DNA from: an uncultured Mycoplasmatota bacterium | Lineage (GTDB): Bacteria; Bacillota_I; Bacilli_A; RF39; UBA660 | Length of the DNA: 64,000 nt | Assembly (NCBI GenBank): GCA_947305065.1 | Contig: CAMZCT010000005.1 | Coordinates: 1 to 64,000, forward strand | Direction: 5' to 3' | Part shown: positions 30,857-40,783 of the stretch, piece after piece | How the letters are laid out: each line of letters starts with the position of its first letter | Position numbering within the stretch: the stretch's first letter is position 1 | Notes under the pieces: generated by a model | Seen by the model: the letters and a program-made list of their open reading frames with translations, nothing else | What the model was told of the DNA's origin: nothing | Database searches by the model: none | Program-made: the position numbers and the translations under genes

Positions 30857-31183
30857 TTGAATTTATATGAAAGTAATGAATTTATCCCCTTTGAAGAACA
30901 ACGAGAAATAAATCTACTAAAAGCATATGACTTTATAATAAATTATGAAGAACTTATGAAATATAGTGAAGAAGAATTACAAGAAAGAATAAAGAGATTA
31001 GAAAGACAAATTATTGTTACAAATAATTTACTTAAAAATAAAGATAAATATGAGGAGATAAAATCTAAAAAACTATTTTTACTTAAATATCAATTTCAGT
31101 TCATAAAACTAAATCGATTTAAAAAACTATTAACAGAAAAAAGACGAAATAGAAATTATGAAATAGCAAGAGCAAAAAAATAA
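30857..31183 (+). CDS. hypothetical protein, possibly the 3' remainder of the interrupted gene
   Basis: ORF opens on TTG right at the R2 boundary without an obvious RBS; charged helical protein. Confidence 0.45.
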   Translation: MNLYESNEFIPFEEQREINLLKAYDFIINYEELMKYSEEELQERIKRLERQIIVTNNLLKNKDKYEEIKSKKLFLLKYQFQFIKLNRFKKLLTEKRRNRNYEIARAKK

Positions 31184-31256
31184 AGAGATATATATTATCT
31201 CTTTTTTCTAATTTTGATCCAAAATAATATTCATCAAAAAAAGCAAAATTTGCTTT

Positions 31257-31799
31257 TTATTTTTCATCCTCTTCACCAATATATTCTTTTAATAATCTAA
31301 TTATTTGTCTTTCATTTCTTAAGCTTTCTTGTATTTCTTCATGTATACGCTCTAATATTAATTCACTTTTTAAATCTATTTGATAATCATTTTGATTTCT
31401 TATACTATCCTTTTTCGCTTGTCTATTTTGACTCATCATTATTATAGGTGCTTGTAAAGAAGCTAAGCACGATAAAACTAGATTTAATAAAACAAATGGA
31501 TATGGATCGCTTGCTTTATTTAATATTACAGTATTAATAATTATCCATATTATAATGAATATTGAAAAACCGATAATAAATCCCCAAGACCCAGCAACTT
31601 CCGATAATTTATCTGCTAATTTTTCTCCCGTAGTTAGTGAACTGTCTTCTTGTTTATCTACATCAATAGTAATCGGTCTATCAATTAACATTTCTAATAG
31701 ATCACTCTCATCCTCAGCACTTATTTCTTGTTTTAATAATTTTTTAACTAATTCTTTTTTATTAATTGTTGCACCCTTGTTATCACTCTTATTTTCCAT
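31257..31799 (-). CDS. DUF1003-type membrane protein
   Basis: GEKLADKLSEVAGSWGFIIGFSIFIIIWIIINT...DPYPFVLLNLVLSCLASLQAPIIMMSQNRQ. Confidence 0.9.
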   Translation of the reverse strand: MENKSDNKGATINKKELVKKLLKQEISAEDESDLLEMLIDRPITIDVDKQEDSSLTTGEKLADKLSEVAGSWGFIIGFSIFIIIWIIINTVILNKASDPYPFVLLNLVLSCLASLQAPIIMMSQNRQAKKDSIRNQNDYQIDLKSELILERIHEEIQESLRNERQIIRLLKEYIGEEDEK

Positions 31800-31831
31800 T
31801 TAAATCACCTCATCATAAACTTATTATAACA

Positions 31832-32863
31832 CTATTTTTCTTTTACTTCATCGAATTCATCATAAATATTTCCTACAATCTCTTCTACAGCATCTTCGAT
31901 TGTAACTATACCAACAAATCTACCATTATTATATATTGGACAAATACTTTCATTTCTCTCTTGCATTTGTCTAAATACATCATCTATTTTTTCATCAAAA
32001 TTAAAGCGATGAGTTGGTCTTACTATCTTTCTTATATTTACTCTATTTTTTTCTCCCTTTCTAATTATTAAATCTTTAATACTAATAGTTCCAATAATAT
32101 TATTCTCATTATCCTTATAAACTGGAAATCTAGAATACTTTTCTTCTTTTACCCGGGCAATTATATCTTTTAAATCAGCGTCAACATTTATCATTTTAAC
32201 ATCTTTTTTAGGTGTCATAACCTCTTCTACAGCTCTATCTTTAAAATCAAAGATATTAAGAATATATTCTTTTTCCTTTTCTTCAAGAATACCTTCTTCT
32301 TGCCCCATTAAAATCATAGTTTTTAAGTCTTCTTCTGTTAAATTTTCTTTATTTTCTTTAATATTAAATATTTTACAAATTAACTCGGTTGAAAAAGATA
32401 AGAATTTTATTAATGGATAAAAAATAATTCCTACAACATTAATAAAATCAACATATTTTTTAGCAACTCTATAAGGATCATTAATAGCAATTTTCTTCGG
32501 TACTAACTCTCCGAATATTAGAGTAAAGTAAGCTAGAACAATAGTTATTAAAACAACTAAAACAGTTTTAATAAAAGATTGCGATACACTAGCACCAACA
32601 AAATATTTCATAAAATAATCAGCAAAATATTCAGCAGCAAAAGCCGATGCTAAAAAACCCGCCAAAGTAATACCTATTTGAATAGTAGATAAAAATAAAG
32701 AAGGGTTTTCCAGTATCTTACTAATAATAATCGCTTTCTTATTACCTTTTTCTACATCTTCTTTAATTTTTATCTTATTTGCTGATAAAAAAGCTAATTC
32801 ACAAGCAGAAAACACTCCATTTATATAAATTAAAACAATTAGTAAAATTATGCTAAAAATCAT
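31832..32863 (-). CDS. hemolysin/CorC family transporter (CNNM plus CBS pair)
   Basis: FSACELAFLSANKIKIKEDVEKGNKKA, GELVPKKIAI, VMTPKKDV, FPVYKDNENNIIGTISIKDL. Confidence 0.93.
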   Translation of the reverse strand: MIFSIILLIVLIYINGVFSACELAFLSANKIKIKEDVEKGNKKAIIISKILENPSLFLSTIQIGITLAGFLASAFAAEYFADYFMKYFVGASVSQSFIKTVLVVLITIVLAYFTLIFGELVPKKIAINDPYRVAKKYVDFINVVGIIFYPLIKFLSFSTELICKIFNIKENKENLTEEDLKTMILMGQEEGILEEKEKEYILNIFDFKDRAVEEVMTPKKDVKMINVDADLKDIIARVKEEKYSRFPVYKDNENNIIGTISIKDLIIRKGEKNRVNIRKIVRPTHRFNFDEKIDDVFRQMQERNESICPIYNNGRFVGIVTIEDAVEEIVGNIYDEFDEVKEK

Positions 32864-32932
32864 TTGTAAATCACCTATATTCTACATTCATTATATCATA
32901 TCTAACAAAAAAAGAACTATTTCTAGTTCTTT

Positions 32933-33598
32933 TTATCTCATTTCATCTATTTTTTCTTTAGCTTTATTATACATATCTTTTGCATTTTCCATTTGTTCAT
33001 CAAAATCATCTGAATTTTTTTCTTCACGATCATTTTTATCTTCTTTTAATATTTCTTCAATGATTACTTTATTAATAAAACCCTTTTTATCATAATCAAA
33101 TTTTATTTCATATTCACTATCAAAATCATCTTTTAAAGATTTTTTAATATCTACTATTTTATCAGGATCTGTAGTTTCAAGTTCTTCAAACACGACAGTT
33201 ATTTTCTTCTTATCAGTTTTATTATTAGTAACAATATTATCAATCAACGTACTAATACTATGTTTAGATTGCGTTCCCTTATAAAAATCAAATTCGTTAT
33301 TATAACGACTTATATCAAATTCACTAGTCCCAGATTCCATCTTAAATATATTAAAAGCAATAAAACCAAAAACAGCTACGAATATAACAATAAATATTGG
33401 CGTAATAACTTTAGATACTTTTTTATTCCTTTCAAAAGCGTCCATCGTCATTTTCTTAATATCTTCATCAACTCTAATATATATCTCTTTCTTCTCATTT
33501 AATTGATATTTTGTTTGGCAGAAAGGACAAACAGCTAAATTCTTACCTTCATCAATTTCTATATCTCCACCACAAGATTCACATTTTAATTTTTTCAT
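32933..33598 (-). CDS. zinc-ribbon membrane protein
   Basis: MKKLKCESCGGDIEIDEGKNLAVCPFCQTKY, then one TM. Confidence 0.75.
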   Translation of the reverse strand: MKKLKCESCGGDIEIDEGKNLAVCPFCQTKYQLNEKKEIYIRVDEDIKKMTMDAFERNKKVSKVITPIFIVIFVAVFGFIAFNIFKMESGTSEFDISRYNNEFDFYKGTQSKHSISTLIDNIVTNNKTDKKKITVVFEELETTDPDKIVDIKKSLKDDFDSEYEIKFDYDKKGFINKVIIEEILKEDKNDREEKNSDDFDEQMENAKDMYNKAKEKIDEMR

Positions 33599-33686
33599 TT
33601 TAACACACCTCTAATAAATTTATTATATCAAAAAAATATATTTTTTTAAAGATAAAAAAGTTTCATACTTTCGTATGAAACTAAAT

Positions 33687-35849
33687 TTATTCTATAATCC
33701 AAGGATTGATTTCAGAACCTGTTCCTGAGCTAAAGACAAGTCCTTTTTTTAAAGAGATAACTGGTCTTATTCCTTGACGAGTATTAACAGAAGAATTGTA
33801 ATACGGATAACCTGTGTATATTACATAATTTGTAATTGCATTATCGGTGTAAGTATCATAACCATATGGGGACATCAACCAAAAATAGCTATCATTTTTT
33901 ATAATTACTGAATCATTTATATTTTTTAATTCTTCTTTAGTCATTAATCCGACTGGATACACCGATTTAGCTTTATTGTTTTCAACTGCAAACTGATCTG
34001 TTTTATTTTGACAAGATAAATCTGTTGAAGCGCCATAGTTCTTAAATTTTAAATAATTTCTTTCAGTAGGTTCTCCTCCATTTGGATTGAAACCGCCTAA
34101 ATCCGATATATTTCTTGCGTTACAATATACTGCATCTTCTATTTTATCAGTATAATTCTCTAATGAGTTTTCAAACCATTTTTCCATTACTTCTTTTAAT
34201 TCGGAATTATATTTATTAACATCATCTTTAAATAACATTTCATCTAAGACATTTTCTATACTTTTGCCATCTGAGAGTTCTATATAACGGGCGGTTTTAT
34301 TAGAAGAAAACATATGAATTGAATAAATATATGATATTTTGTTGCATGTTCCTTCTGAATTCCAACAAGTATAATGGGTGTTTTTTAAGTCATCCACCGC
34401 GTTATCCCAATTATCCAATTGTTTTATTTCTCCTGATAGTGTATAAATTTTAGAATTATTATCATAAGTAAAACTATTTCCATATTTATAATCAGAATTA
34501 TTAATATCTTTTAGATTACTTCTGTATCTTTTATTATACATGTACCCTACTGCCGCTAAATTTTCATTTTGAGGGTTTAGAGGACTGATACCAATTTGAG
34601 AATAATGAACAGATTTTATCTCATATTTACTATTAAGAAGTTTATTAGCCAAACTATATAATCCTATTCTATATAAAACTGTACATGTTCCTGTAGTATT
34701 TTTACAAGTATATTTTCCATATAAATCATCATACGTTGAATCATTTAAAGTTGCAATCTGAGTATCTTTTAAAGTAAAATTATTAGACAATAAATCATAT
34801 GTATAAGAGCTTCCATACAAATAGCTAGAATCAAATGTTTCTGTTATTGGTGTTGTTTCATATATTCCCAAATGTTCCATCCTATCACTTTCACATTTCC
34901 CATCGACAGGTTCACCATTGTATATCATCTTCGTTCCACCGGTTTCTGTGGTACGAATTATCTGCCAACAGAATCCTCCGAATATGACATTTCTTTTATC
35001 TGCACATTTATCAAAATATACATTAGTTGCGGTTACAGTTTGTCCTACTTTATCAGTTACATTCCCTTCATATTTTATCACACAAGTATTATCTTCTTTA
35101 CTTAAGTTTTTGATTTCGTTAAATAATGATGGTATTTTTTCTATTTCAATTGTAGATTCTACTTCTATATCGCATTTACAAATAGCATAGACAGTTGGTA
35201 TTAATGCTAGAAATAACAATAACATTATGTATTTATTATATTTCTTCTTATTATAATAAGTTAAGGAAATTATTATTAAGGATATCAATAATATAAGAAA
35301 AATTAATCTTATACTTCTGTTACCTGTTAATGGATTTTTAGTTTCTTTTATATTATCTGTAGTTATAACATCTAACGGGCCTTCCTTTTCAGATGTATTT
35401 AGAGATAGTTTAAGAGAATTTGAAGCATCAAATTTATTATTAGTTAATAAAGAATTGTCTACTTCTTTTTTATACTCAACACTTAAAATTACATTTTTAC
35501 TACTTCTAGCTTTAACTACATTATCACCATCATTAGTTTTGAGTGTATATACTATATATTCAGAATCAGTTTTAAAGGTCTCTTCATCAATCATATAGTC
35601 TTCATCAGAATCATTTTTAATTGTCATATCATAGGTAATAGCGTCTCCAACTTCAAACATCTTTAAATTAAAATTAATACTTCTGTCATTAAAGGTTGGT
35701 TCTTCTACTTCTTCTGTATTTCCTTCTATACCTTTTTGTTCCATAGATGTGATTGTTATTTTTGTTATATCACATTCCTCAGCATTTACTATAAAAGGCA
35801 AAAAGAATAAGCATAACAAAACTATTAAAAATATTTTCTTTTGTTTCAT
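33687..35849 (-). CDS. large secreted/membrane protein with internal NPLTG-TM-basic signal and repeated extracellular domain
   Basis: Signal peptide MKQKKIFLIVLLCLFFLPFIVNA; KNPLTG-TM-KKKYNK at about residues 171-205, second hydrophobic segment ending TVYA|IC; C-terminal IRPVISLKKGLVFSSGTGSEINPWIIE. Confidence 0.7.
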   Translation of the reverse strand: MKQKKIFLIVLLCLFFLPFIVNAEECDITKITITSMEQKGIEGNTEEVEEPTFNDRSINFNLKMFEVGDAITYDMTIKNDSDEDYMIDEETFKTDSEYIVYTLKTNDGDNVVKARSSKNVILSVEYKKEVDNSLLTNNKFDASNSLKLSLNTSEKEGPLDVITTDNIKETKNPLTGNRSIRLIFLILLISLIIISLTYYNKKKYNKYIMLLLFLALIPTVYAICKCDIEVESTIEIEKIPSLFNEIKNLSKEDNTCVIKYEGNVTDKVGQTVTATNVYFDKCADKRNVIFGGFCWQIIRTTETGGTKMIYNGEPVDGKCESDRMEHLGIYETTPITETFDSSYLYGSSYTYDLLSNNFTLKDTQIATLNDSTYDDLYGKYTCKNTTGTCTVLYRIGLYSLANKLLNSKYEIKSVHYSQIGISPLNPQNENLAAVGYMYNKRYRSNLKDINNSDYKYGNSFTYDNNSKIYTLSGEIKQLDNWDNAVDDLKNTHYTCWNSEGTCNKISYIYSIHMFSSNKTARYIELSDGKSIENVLDEMLFKDDVNKYNSELKEVMEKWFENSLENYTDKIEDAVYCNARNISDLGGFNPNGGEPTERNYLKFKNYGASTDLSCQNKTDQFAVENNKAKSVYPVGLMTKEELKNINDSVIIKNDSYFWLMSPYGYDTYTDNAITNYVIYTGYPYYNSSVNTRQGIRPVISLKKGLVFSSGTGSEINPWIIE

Positions 35850-35902
35850 ACATTACACGTCCTTATTTTCATTATAATTCAAATTTTATAAAAATCACAG
35901 TA

Positions 35903-36190
35903 TTAATTGTTTTTTATGTATTTATCAAGTTCACAAAGCTTTATTTTCTTCTTATAACCATTTATAAAAACAATATCAGACTCTTCGAATATCAAATAGT
36001 CATTTCCTTTAACTTTTAATATATGAGGTCTTACATAAGCTATATTGGTATTTTTTATTGATTTAATATCTCCAGGAATAAATTCATATTTTGAGCACAC
36101 AAATCTACATATGATTTCTATTTTCCTTTCTAGTTCTTTACTTACTTTTAGTTTTATAGTTTCTAATTCAAACATATTATCACTCTCCAA
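35903..36190 (-). CDS. hypothetical protein (95 aa)
   Basis: Intact ORF. Confidence 0.5.
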   Translation of the reverse strand: MESDNMFELETIKLKVSKELERKIEIICRFVCSKYEFIPGDIKSIKNTNIAYVRPHILKVKGNDYLIFEESDIVFINGYKKKIKLCELDKYIKNN

Positions 36191-36265
36191 TTCTTAAACA
36201 AAAAAAACTAACATTTCTGTTAGTAATTTATTGCTTCTCGGAATTGTCCGAGTTTCCTATCAATC

Positions 36266-36350
36266 TGGTGCGAGTGAAGGGACTTGAACCCCCACTCCGT
36301 AAGGAACTAGATCCTAAGTCTAGCGCGTCTACCAATTTCGCCACACTCGC
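36266..36350 (-). tRNA. tRNA-Leu (TAG)
   Basis: GCGAGTG/CACTCGC acceptor, anticodon GACTTAGGATC, long variable arm, encoded CCA. Confidence 0.95.
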
Positions 36351-36355
36351 ATACG

Positions 36356-36432
36356 TGGTGGACCTCATAGGACTCGAACCTATGACCGCCCGGTTATGAG
36401 CCGGATGCTCTAACCAACTGAGCTAGAGGTCC
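36356..36432 (-). tRNA. tRNA with CAT anticodon (Met or Ile2)
   Basis: GGACCTC acceptor, GGCTCATAACC anticodon arm, encoded CCA. Identity within the CAT class not resolved. Confidence 0.93.
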
Positions 36433-36514
36433 ATCGACTAATTAATAATACCACAAGTTTATATAACTTGCAAGAAAAAAGATTAAAATAAAGTCAAAAA
36501 AAGGCGTTAACTCC

Positions 36515-37276
36515 TTAGCTAACACCTAATGCTACAAAAAATACAATAAGTAAAACAAATATTACATTCACAAATATTAGATTACCATATTTATCAATAT
36601 CTTTACCACTTAATCTACTAATGTATTTAATAATACAGAAAAATATATTAAATAGGAATATTCCGACTACAGAAGCAACAAGACAAACATCATATAAATT
36701 ATTAGTAGCTATTGATTTAAAAGCTTCTAAACTGAAACTAATTCCACTAACCATACCAATTACTACAGCAATAAAAATAGCAATAATAGTTATAATATCT
36801 ATCATATTTCTATCATATCTATTCTTCAAATCAGATACTTTACTAGTTAACTTAGCATAGTCTTTTGAAGAAGAAGAAAATTCTTCTTTTAATAATCTTA
36901 TTTTGAATCCATCAGATACTAAATCCTTAACAGAAGTATTACCTTTTTCAATTTTATCCATAGTATCAAAATAATTATACATAGATACTAATTGATCTCT
37001 TCTTACTTCCATTTCTATATTCTTTAACATCTTTTGATATATTTCATCTTCTAACAAAATAGATTCAGCATACTTAGCTATTTTCTTTAAATTACCAGAA
37101 AACATACTGTTATCATTCTTATAATAATTATAAACAAATTTATTTCTATTATCAGTTTCATTTAAAAAATATAGAAAATCAAAAGCAACAATAAAACAAA
37201 CCATATCGGTATCATTACCACCCGATGCCAATCTTTTAATCTTTTCAATTATCTTATCTAACTCTTCCATAACCAC
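36515..37276 (-). CDS. hypothetical membrane protein (C-terminal TMs)
   Basis: IITIIAIFIAVVIGMVSGISF and further TMs. Confidence 0.6.
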   Translation of the reverse strand: MVMEELDKIIEKIKRLASGGNDTDMVCFIVAFDFLYFLNETDNRNKFVYNYYKNDNSMFSGNLKKIAKYAESILLEDEIYQKMLKNIEMEVRRDQLVSMYNYFDTMDKIEKGNTSVKDLVSDGFKIRLLKEEFSSSSKDYAKLTSKVSDLKNRYDRNMIDIITIIAIFIAVVIGMVSGISFSLEAFKSIATNNLYDVCLVASVVGIFLFNIFFCIIKYISRLSGKDIDKYGNLIFVNVIFVLLIVFFVALGVS

Positions 37277-37311
37277 TACTCCCCAATAAATTAATATCTA
37301 TTATAACACAT

Positions 37312-37563
37312 TTATTGAAGCAATAAACCTAAATCTTCTTTTAAATAGAAAACATATATAAATAATAAATCTAAAAAGTCTTTTTCACTTAGTTTATTCT
37401 TATTTTTTATAACATCTGAACTCTTTAAATTATTAATATCAATCTTCTTCTTTTTACACACTTTTTCTATTACTAAACAAGTTTCTAATACTTCATTAAG
37501 TATTATTTCTCTCTTAGCAAAAGTATCAAGATTATTATATTTATCCTTTAATTTTTCTATCAT
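37312..37563 (-). CDS. hypothetical protein (83 aa)
   Basis: Overlaps the next upstream gene by 4 bp. Confidence 0.55.
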   Translation of the reverse strand: MIEKLKDKYNNLDTFAKREIILNEVLETCLVIEKVCKKKKIDINNLKSSDVIKNKNKLSEKDFLDLLFIYVFYLKEDLGLLLQ

Positions 37564-39242
37564 AACCTATATTCCCCTTTTAACTTATTAAATGCACTAT
37601 TACCAAGATAAGAATCATATAACATATTATATTGATCCCTTCTATTAACATATATATCATCATCAATATCTATCTCATATTCAGTATTTAATTCTACTCT
37701 TGCTACATCTGCAATCATTTCATAATCAATATTACTTAAAGAATAATTATGATTAGTAATTAATAAAATACACTGAGCAATATATTCAATCAATTCTTTA
37801 CCAAACCTATTAGTCTTAGATAATTCTTTGTATATATTTAATATATCGTCTTTCTTTAAACCTTTAGCAATATAAAACAAGTCATAATCCCTAGTATCAT
37901 AATCTCTAGATTTAGTACTTATACAATCATAAGAGTTCTCTATAATAAACTCGATTCTCTTATTATATATATTATTCATAATATCTTTCTTAGATGGTAA
38001 CTGATTATAATCAATTACTTTTAATTCCAACTTATTAGATAAAGTACTATCATTTTCTATATAAGTTAATAATTCATTTCTAACGTTATCATACCTATCT
38101 AGTATTTCACTAGGACTATATAATTTATAAAGTGTATTAATAATAGCATATCTTACAGTATTATCTCTTTTTAAATAAGCTGAATGAGAGGCATTAAATA
38201 ACACCTGTTCCCATAACAGTTCTTCTACATCCCAAGCTAATGATTTAAGCCCATTAATCTTTTCCACTAATGAATTAACATTTCTTGTTTCTTCAAATAT
38301 AAATCTATCATCATAATAGATATTTATTAATTTTGTTCTTAAACCAGGAGCTATAGCTATTTTATTTGGATTAACAACCTGCTTATTGCTAAATATTTTA
38401 TCGTATTTTTCTTTATATTTCTTCTCTTTACTAACAAAATCTTTATATATACCATAACTCAAATCATTACTAAGAATACTATCATAAAAATCAGTTTTAT
38501 ACTTTTTCTTTTTCTCATATAAAGACAATAAATAATTCTTTAATTCAGATTCTAAAAAAGCATCAAAATCATTAAAACAAGTTTTATAAACTAATTCCAT
38601 CTTTTCTTTAATAATATTATAATCGTCATTTAATCTAGCTTTTTCTAAAATTCTTTTATTTAAAGTTAGTATTCTACTAATATCTTTTGCATAATCCTTT
38701 TCATTATCTTCAAAAGTCTTATCTACTCTTACATCAATATTAATATAATTATCCAAAAGATTAATAAGATTATCATAAACATCTGTATCAAAGTCTTTGA
38801 GTGCTTCTTTATAGTATTCAATAGAAGACATTTTTTTAGACCTTTCTCTAAATCTCTTTTTCTCTAAAGAAGTAAACCTTTGAACATAATCTTCCTTAAT
38901 ATTATCGTATCCATAGTCATTATAAAAAGAACAAGATATTACAAATGGCATATCCGAAACAGTATTATTATTCTTCTCATATCTTGTATATAATTCATAA
39001 TACTTTTCAAAAAAATATGGATATACTTCCATAATTTTATCTAAATCTTTCTTAATTCTACTTTGATACTTAGTTAAATTAGCAACATATAACTTAGCAT
39101 TATCATGATAAATTGAAGTTGCCACCTTAAGTACTTCTATAATATTATTTAAATACTTATTTATCTTATCATATTCAATCATTACGTTGTTTCTGTATAA
39201 AAAATTATCATAGAATAATCTAAAAGCAGAAAACTCGTTCAC
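37560..39242 (-). CDS. hypothetical protein (560 aa)
   Basis: Long intact ORF, no family recognised. Confidence 0.65.
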   Translation of the reverse strand: MNEFSAFRLFYDNFLYRNNVMIEYDKINKYLNNIIEVLKVATSIYHDNAKLYVANLTKYQSRIKKDLDKIMEVYPYFFEKYYELYTRYEKNNNTVSDMPFVISCSFYNDYGYDNIKEDYVQRFTSLEKKRFRERSKKMSSIEYYKEALKDFDTDVYDNLINLLDNYINIDVRVDKTFEDNEKDYAKDISRILTLNKRILEKARLNDDYNIIKEKMELVYKTCFNDFDAFLESELKNYLLSLYEKKKKYKTDFYDSILSNDLSYGIYKDFVSKEKKYKEKYDKIFSNKQVVNPNKIAIAPGLRTKLINIYYDDRFIFEETRNVNSLVEKINGLKSLAWDVEELLWEQVLFNASHSAYLKRDNTVRYAIINTLYKLYSPSEILDRYDNVRNELLTYIENDSTLSNKLELKVIDYNQLPSKKDIMNNIYNKRIEFIIENSYDCISTKSRDYDTRDYDLFYIAKGLKKDDILNIYKELSKTNRFGKELIEYIAQCILLITNHNYSLSNIDYEMIADVARVELNTEYEIDIDDDIYVNRRDQYNMLYDSYLGNSAFNKLKGEYRL

Positions 39243-39260
39243 GTTATCACCTTCAAACTT

Positions 39261-40766
39261 TTATTTAACATTAACCTCAATAAATTCCAAACTATTCATG
39301 AACTTCATCAATTGTTCATCACATTCTTTAGTTTCATCCTTATTTGAAGATCTTACAACATAGAATGACCCATTATAAGTTATTATTGTATAAGCATATC
39401 TTGGAATAATATTTTCTGATGAAACTTCTTTACCATCCTCAGGTAAATATATAAACTTTTCTGATTTCCAAGTATTTCCATTAATTTTCATTTCTTGCAA
39501 AGTAGGAACAGCTTTTTCATCAGAAGCATACATATTTTTTAAATATTGAAAATAATTCTCTACATAACCATTAGGATCAGAAACAGTTCCCGAAAGTACT
39601 TCAAATGAGCAAACATTTCCTTGTTCTTTTGAAACATAGAATTTTTCATGAGTATCAGTTCTATTTAGTTTAAAATAACTAGGAACTTTGTATTGTAGTC
39701 CATCAAGTTGCTCCGTTGCATCAATCTTAATAAATCTAAAGTATACAAATACTAATAGCGCCACAAAACAAACTACACAGGCAAAGTTAAAAATTATTCT
39801 TCCTGTTTCTTTTAATTGAGCTGTATTCATTCTATTAAACATTTTATTTCCTATACCTTCAAAAACGCTAGGTTTAGGTTCTTTAAATCCTTTAAAGTTA
39901 ATTTGATTCTTCGTACTATCTTTTTTATCGTCATAAAAATCAACTTTAACATCATTATCATTATTATAGAATTCTTTTTTATTACTATTAAACATAGCAA
40001 AAGCACTATTAACTTTCTCTTTAGAAAGCTTACTATTACTATGATTATCTTTTTTTAGTTCAAAATTAGGCGCAAAAGAATTCTTATTGCTTTGACTAGG
40101 CATCTCCATCTTTTTATTATCATTACCTTTATCTTTAAAACTATTAAACGTTTTAAATGCATCAGGTATATCGTCATTATCTGGTTTCTTTACTAAATCA
40201 GACTTAATAACCTTAGAATTCTCGTTTTCAGGAAAGAACATGTTATTACTACTTCTAACTTTTGGTTCTTTCTTTTTCTCTTCTATTGCTTCCTGCATCT
40301 TCTTTGGAATATTAGGATTAGTACTATAACTAATCTTCTTAACTTTCCCATCATTTTTATCAGGTCTTTTTTTCTTTTGTTTACTATTTATCTCATCTTT
40401 ACTTTTCAATTCGTTCTTGCCAAACAAATTATTTATTTTCTTCTTTGATTGACTTCTGTCATCATAAGTCATAGAGTTTAATTTATTAATTTCTCCACCA
40501 AAGAAGTCTCTAGAAGAACTATTATGAGAAAAGAAAGAACCATTATTATTCTTTTTTTCTCCAATAATATCACTACTATCTACATTAATATCTTTACCAT
40601 TATTAAAGACATTATCTATACCTCTAGTAATAGAAGAACCTATTTTATTATCAAAACTAGAAGAAAAATCACTAACAGAAGTAGAAGCAGTTAAATCTGC
40701 TCCACACATATAACACTTTTTCTTAGAATCATCTAAAACAGTACCACACTTAGGACATTTCTTCAT
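39261..40766 (-). CDS. zinc-ribbon, low-complexity, single-TM protein with extracytoplasmic domain
   Basis: MKKCPKCGTVLDDSKKKCYMCGADL; TM FNFACVVCFVALLVFVYF; same layout as 40784-41632. Confidence 0.75.
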   Translation of the reverse strand: MKKCPKCGTVLDDSKKKCYMCGADLTASTSVSDFSSSFDNKIGSSITRGIDNVFNNGKDINVDSSDIIGEKKNNNGSFFSHNSSSRDFFGGEINKLNSMTYDDRSQSKKKINNLFGKNELKSKDEINSKQKKKRPDKNDGKVKKISYSTNPNIPKKMQEAIEEKKKEPKVRSSNNMFFPENENSKVIKSDLVKKPDNDDIPDAFKTFNSFKDKGNDNKKMEMPSQSNKNSFAPNFELKKDNHSNSKLSKEKVNSAFAMFNSNKKEFYNNDNDVKVDFYDDKKDSTKNQINFKGFKEPKPSVFEGIGNKMFNRMNTAQLKETGRIIFNFACVVCFVALLVFVYFRFIKIDATEQLDGLQYKVPSYFKLNRTDTHEKFYVSKEQGNVCSFEVLSGTVSDPNGYVENYFQYLKNMYASDEKAVPTLQEMKINGNTWKSEKFIYLPEDGKEVSSENIIPRYAYTIITYNGSFYVVRSSNKDETKECDEQLMKFMNSLEFIEVNVK

Positions 40767-40783
40767 AAAACACCTCCTTCTAT

